Shown here: positions 31,501-33,440 of the stretch, piece after piece
How the letters are laid out: each line of letters starts with the position of its first letter
Numbering within the stretch: position 1 is the first letter of the stretch
Assembly (NCBI GenBank): GCA_029266495.1
Contig: JAQSWS010000040.1
Coordinates: 1 to 33,440, forward strand
Length of the DNA stretch: 33,440 nucleotides
DNA from: Rariglobus sp.
GTDB taxonomy: Bacteria; Verrucomicrobiota; Verrucomicrobiia; Opitutales; Opitutaceae
Reading direction: 5' to 3'
Translations under genes and position numbers: made by a program
Notes under the pieces: model-generated
The model's database searches: none
What the model saw: the letters and a program-made list of their open reading frames with translations, nothing else
Told to the model about the DNA's origin: nothing

Positions 31501-32819
31501 ACGATGACGTCATGGACGGTGGAGTTGGTGCTGGAAGCGTTGTCGTCGTAATTGGTCTGGATGACACCGTTAAGGCAGAGGGTGCTCAGCGAGTAATTGT
31601 TGATGCGGAGCTGCTCGGCGAGGCGGAGGTCGTTGTCGATTTTGTGACGGGCGTAGGAGTCGTTGTATTCGTTGACGTTGATCGACGGGAGACCGGACTG
31701 GAGGGAGTTGCCCAACGTGATCACGCCGGTGCCGCCGAGCTGGTAACTGGAGGACGAATCGAAGGTCAGTGACCGCACGCGGCCGTTCGTGCCGATATCC
31801 ACCACCTGGGTCGAATTGGCGGCAGGCTTGGATCCGAAGAGGAGGTCGGCGTTATCCGTCGGCAGCACGTTGCCCACCCAGTTGGTGGCGGTCAGCGCGC
31901 TGTTATTGGCGCCGCCGCCGTCGTCCCACTCGAAGGCACCTTCCTGAAAAGGCGTGGTGGAGACCTCGAGGTTGCGGATCTCGTGAATCTCGGTGGAACC
32001 GCCGGTGGCTCCGGTAAAGCCGAGCTTGAACGTTTCCGGACGGTCGTAAGCGGAAAGGTCGGCGATGAAAACCGACTGGAATTCACCCGTCGCGCCGAAC
32101 TTCATGAAGACCTCGAGCTGGTTATTGGCGTCGAGAATGATTTGGAACGCACGGTAATCGTCTCCCGTCTGGTCGGGCCGGGTGGTGGACGTCGGAAAAT
32201 CCATCTGCTGCGGCAACGGGTCGCTGGCGGCGATGAATTCGTAATCGCTGCTCTCAGGCCCGCGAACGGCGACCCGGTTGGGGTAAAGGGTGCCGTCCTC
32301 GCTCAGGCCGCCGTTGCGACCCTCGGCTCCATTGGAAAAATTACCAAAGTTATCGAGCGCGAAGCCGAGATAGCCGCCGGGCATGCCCGGAACGCCGGAG
32401 GGAGGCGCGGCGGTGGCGTCTTTCTGGGCATAGCCCATCGATCCACCATAAGCGCCCGGGGCAAAAGTCGAAGAGTCCACGCTGCCATCAACCAGAAAGA
32501 AGGTGATGCCGTCGGCGCCGGAGCCGTTGTAAAAGGCATACTCCATCGTGATGTTGATCTGCGCATTGACCGAAAAGATCTCCGTATCGAGAAACGCGAA
32601 CGTGGAACGGTTGTTGGCGTTGTCCGTCAGCCGCAGCCAGCCGGTGCCATCCGTATCGACCGTGTTGGCCGTCAGGGTCGGGGTATAATTGCCGCCAAAG
32701 ACCCAACCCGGTGCGGTTGTGCCTGTGAAACTCTCGGTAAAAACCGACTGCGCCAGCAGCCCCGACATGCCCGTCAGGGATGCCGCCAAAACCGATAGCG
32801 CGCGGTAAAACGATTTCAT
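28539..32819 (-). CDS. Lectin-like, beta-strand-repeat PEP-CTERM surface protein
   Basis: A 1426-residue exported protein. A signal peptide (SVLAASLTGMSGLLAQ) is followed by an L-type lectin-like beta-sandwich to ~residue 305 (FAFLDTEIFSVNAQINITM, GADGITFFLVDGS, YLGFALDNFGNF, FQIILDANNQLEVFM). A long passenger of autotransporter-associated beta-strand repeats carries at least five recognisable units such as GTGGLNKTGAGTLELAADNT. The end is a PEP-CTERM signal, VPEPSTYGALILG, a short hydrophobic stretch and WFRRRRGGKR. PEP-CTERM proteins are processed by an exosortase and attached or released at the surface, often with exopolysaccharide; no exosortase gene is here. The ~90 residues before the tail resemble the neighbouring partial protein. 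It is convergent with the YdcF-type gene, and a possible promoter with a dyad lies at 32837-32867. Confidence 0.92.
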   Translation of the reverse strand: MKSFYRALSVLAASLTGMSGLLAQSVFTESFTGTTAPGWVFGGNYTPTLTANTVDTDGTGWLRLTDNANNRSTFAFLDTEIFSVNAQINITMEYAFYNGSGADGITFFLVDGSVDSSTFAPGAYGGSMGYAQKDATAAPPSGVPGMPGGYLGFALDNFGNFSNGAEGRNGGLSEDGTLYPNRVAVRGPESSDYEFIAASDPLPQQMDFPTSTTRPDQTGDDYRAFQIILDANNQLEVFMKFGATGEFQSVFIADLSAYDRPETFKLGFTGATGGSTEIHEIRNLEVSTTPFQEGAFEWDDGGGANNSALTATNWVGNVLPTDNADLLFGSKPAANSTQVVDIGTNGRVRSLTFDSSSSYQLGGTGVITLGNSLQSGLPSINVNEYNDSYARHKIDNDLRLAEQLRINNYSLSTLCLNGVIQTNYDDNASSTNSTVHDVIVNGQGAVNFNGDITGSGNLIKNGTGITTINNNNSDGSSWSGNVTVNGGQVVVTTDGALGNTTGVTTVKDGATLAFRGGVNYTVAEALSITGRGIGRGIGETAGAIHNDGGNNTFAGAITMTGDAAIGSREGVLTLSGVIGQSGGTRSLTKVGQGVVNLTGTNTYRGNTVIEEGVLRVTVDSLPGGYATTNTGNNYGAVNLAGGVLELAASTTFTRELGTGEEQIFWSGDGGFSASGDARTVTLSGGTVTWGSGSFVPTGNALLLSSAYADSTLTFTNAIALGSVQREVRVANGSAAVDGVLSGVISGTGGLNKTGAGTLELAADNTYTGATQISGGALRVGDANRVNGSDLVLNGGVLEIAWDLDAVNTGDFTRTVGTSGGDDVRWTGDGGFAASGADRTVRLNNGTGAVTWGGTTPTSGFVAAENALLFGSTSSGNTVTLANALVLGGTGTDTRTIRTIQGTSTTVASGTLSGAVSGAANLAVTGTGRLDLTADNTHTGAVTVAGSELRLSGSGDLAQSSGLTVKQGGSLVLDNTGTNNTNRIGSVTTALSGGRIDLIGNNVNNQATAETMGQLQLLRGENQINVARSGNTGTSTNLTFSSLSRSAGATLELTRSGSGTFGTDTNVKFTTAPTREQTILAYAVAGNGPTPTGFATHAGTAGAAITVSTGTSTNQSSWGSSIIANTSDQTLSADRTVGALILGSGVDVGESGGARTLTIQTGGILSIGETVSNISVSNLQVGGTGNRELITHVYDLGGLNISSAIKNNSNITGLTKSGSGTLTLSGTTANTYTGTTYVNDGTLLLNKSAGVKAVAGDITVGDGRGIDTLRFATNEQLAVTSNVTLSGGLTGAAATTANQAVLDINGTTQTFNTLIVEGNSVIDFSGGDPCAPTFLNISDINFVGDATLTIKNWIEFTDFFLVKDTATIDFSRIIFEGYGSQAAWQGYSTGWKQITPVPEPSTYGALILGSATGLLWFRRRRGGKRTS

Positions 32820-32836
32820 GGTAGGTATGATCTCAC

Positions 32837-32867
32837 CTATAACATGGGTGTTTCACCCTAGACGCAA
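32837..32867 (-). promoter_or_regulatory. Possible promoter with internal dyad for the PEP-CTERM gene
   Basis: On the minus strand TTGCGT (32867-32862) and TTATAG (32842-32837) could be -35 and -10 boxes 19 bases apart. The spacer contains the perfect dyad GGGTG-AAA-CACCC (32858-32846). An operator inside the spacer would suit a repressor or a MerR-like activator, which prefers long 19-base spacers. AGGTGAG lies 13 bases before the ATG, a little far for a ribosome site. The rest of the 296-base gap up to 33115 shows no gene. Confidence 0.35.
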
Positions 32868-33089
32868 TCCGGGATTTTCAGGCCTATGCAAGAAGCGTAA
32901 AATCAATCGATTGTCGTGCAAAAACGCCTCGTCTCCCCGGCTCCCGGGAGAGTTGAGGCCCTGTTTTCCTATAAAGTGGTAGGTGCGGAACGGCCCTTGG
33001 GAAACGTCGCAAAGATCCATTTCAGTCACACGTGGCCGCGTGTCGCACGCCGCAAGCCCCGACCCCGGCAGGTCGCAACGATGACTTCG

Positions 33090-33114
33090 CCGACCCCCTT
33101 CGGGCGGGAGTCGG
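33090..33114 (-). terminator. Hairpin directly after the partial PEP-CTERM gene
   Basis: CCGAC and GTCGG, then CCC and GGG past one C-A mismatch, form a stem around TTCGGGC, starting one base after the TAA stop (33118-33116) on the minus strand. No T tract follows in that direction, so it is a weak terminator candidate or 3'-end stabiliser. Confidence 0.35.
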
Positions 33115-33115
33115 T

Positions 33116-33440
33116 TTATTGCGGGCCCGTGCCCGAAGTCTTGCGCCTGGCACCTTGACCGCGGCGAAACCAAAGAAGGCTGGCGGCACCGCCGAGGAAG
33201 ATCGCCCCGTAGGTTGAGGCTTCGGGGACGGGCGTAAGCTGGCCGTTGCCCGTTCCGTTGTAGGTATGCCACTTGGTGTCGCTGCCGACATAGCCGGCGA
33301 AAACAACCTGATTGGTCGGGCTGGCGCCCTGCGCACCCGGGCTGGTGCTGGCGAGGAAGTAGTCCACGTAGTCCGTCCAGTTCTGCACGGACAGCCCGCC
33401 GGCCCCGGTGACGTTGACAGAATCAAACTGGGCAATCGTC
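33116..33440 (-). CDS. PEP-CTERM protein, 3' end only (paralogue of the 28539-32819 product)
   Basis: The gene enters from beyond the window; about 107 residues are visible, in an open frame up to base 33439, ending at TAA 33116. The tail VPEASTYGAIFLGGAASLLW followed by FRRGQGARRK is a PEP-CTERM signal in the VPEAS variant. The preceding part (LSVQNWTDYVDYFLAS, VVFAGYVGSDTKWHTYNGTG) lines up with TIKNWIEFTDFFLVKD and IIFEGYGSQAAWQGYSTG of the downstream protein, so the two share a C-terminal ectodomain as well as the sorting tail. They are tandem, same-strand genes separated by 296 bases. Whether this one also carries beta-strand repeats cannot be seen. The valine codon GTG at 33388 is internal and should not be taken as a start. 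Confidence 0.88.
   Translation of the reverse strand, partial: TIAQFDSVNVTGAGGLSVQNWTDYVDYFLASTSPGAQGASPTNQVVFAGYVGSDTKWHTYNGTGNGQLTPVPEASTYGAIFLGGAASLLWFRRGQGARRKTSGTGPQ

Noticed and set aside
1-33440. CRISPR arrays, tRNA or rRNA genes, integrase or transposase genes
   Set aside because: I looked for evenly spaced direct repeats, cloverleaf patterns and transposase motifs and saw none. A covariance-model scan was not possible here.

Overview
The window looks like a piece of a high-GC chromosome from Verrucomicrobiota, most likely an Opitutaceae-type bacterium. This is inferred from gene content, not from a marker gene. The clues are two PEP-CTERM surface proteins with the 'VPEPSTYGA' plus WFRR tail, an autotransporter-type beta-strand repeat protein, a formylglycine sulfatase with a C-terminal 'YQLQ.S..L..W' module, an SHD1-thioredoxin protein, a lone type II pseudopilin and a fungal-type cystathionine gamma-synthase. 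I see no rRNA, tRNA, CRISPR array, transposase gene or phage module. It reads as ordinary chromosome with some lineage-specific loci.

Layout. 1-731: the end of a SYLF-domain gene and a VOC protein. 802-5483 (minus): a four-gene unit xth > SET-domain methyltransferase > pncC-like amidase > PlsC-type acyltransferase. The last gene appears to be an acyltransferase-YiiX hydrolase fusion broken by one extra base near 1450. 5650-7455 (plus): a cystathionine gamma-synthase-like enzyme and a DUF167 protein. 7473-8798 (minus): a MATE exporter. 9009-14550 (minus): an envelope locus of six exported proteins. These are a glycine-zipper protein, an LpoB-like lipoprotein, a COG3014-type TPR protein, a YcfL-like lipoprotein, an unrecognised secreted protein and a second COG3014-type lipoprotein. 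Intrinsic terminators divide the locus into short units. 14710-16683 (plus): a periplasmic coiled-coil LysM protein.

16798-18195 (plus): a GbsR/MarR-type regulator and two small membrane proteins. A perfect 30-bp palindrome covers the regulator's start codon, and a matching degenerate site precedes the next gene. 18164-18946 (minus): an orphan LytTR response regulator whose phosphoacceptor Asp is Glu. 19148-21130: a Tat-exported sulfatase. 21200-21850 (minus): a pseudopilin. 22009-22737: an SHD1-thioredoxin protein. 22867-23802: a conserved protein usually labelled 3-methyladenine glycosylase. 23727-27809: a 1360-residue subtilisin-like protease with P-domain and Ig-like domains. 27842-28435: a YdcF/ElyC-family protein. 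28539-33440 (minus): a 1426-residue lectin/beta-repeat PEP-CTERM protein and the 3' end of a paralogue.

The strongest second-look items are the LpoB/YcfL/COG3014 envelope locus with its duplicated subunit, the GbsR operator pair, the Asp-to-Glu LytTR regulator, the broken acyltransferase-YiiX fusion, two REP/BIME-like inverted repeats with GTAG/GCAG feet, and a 30-bp palindromic repeat found twice. Purine-rich Shine-Dalgarno sites are rare here. Many starts are instead preceded by pyrimidine-rich tracts.
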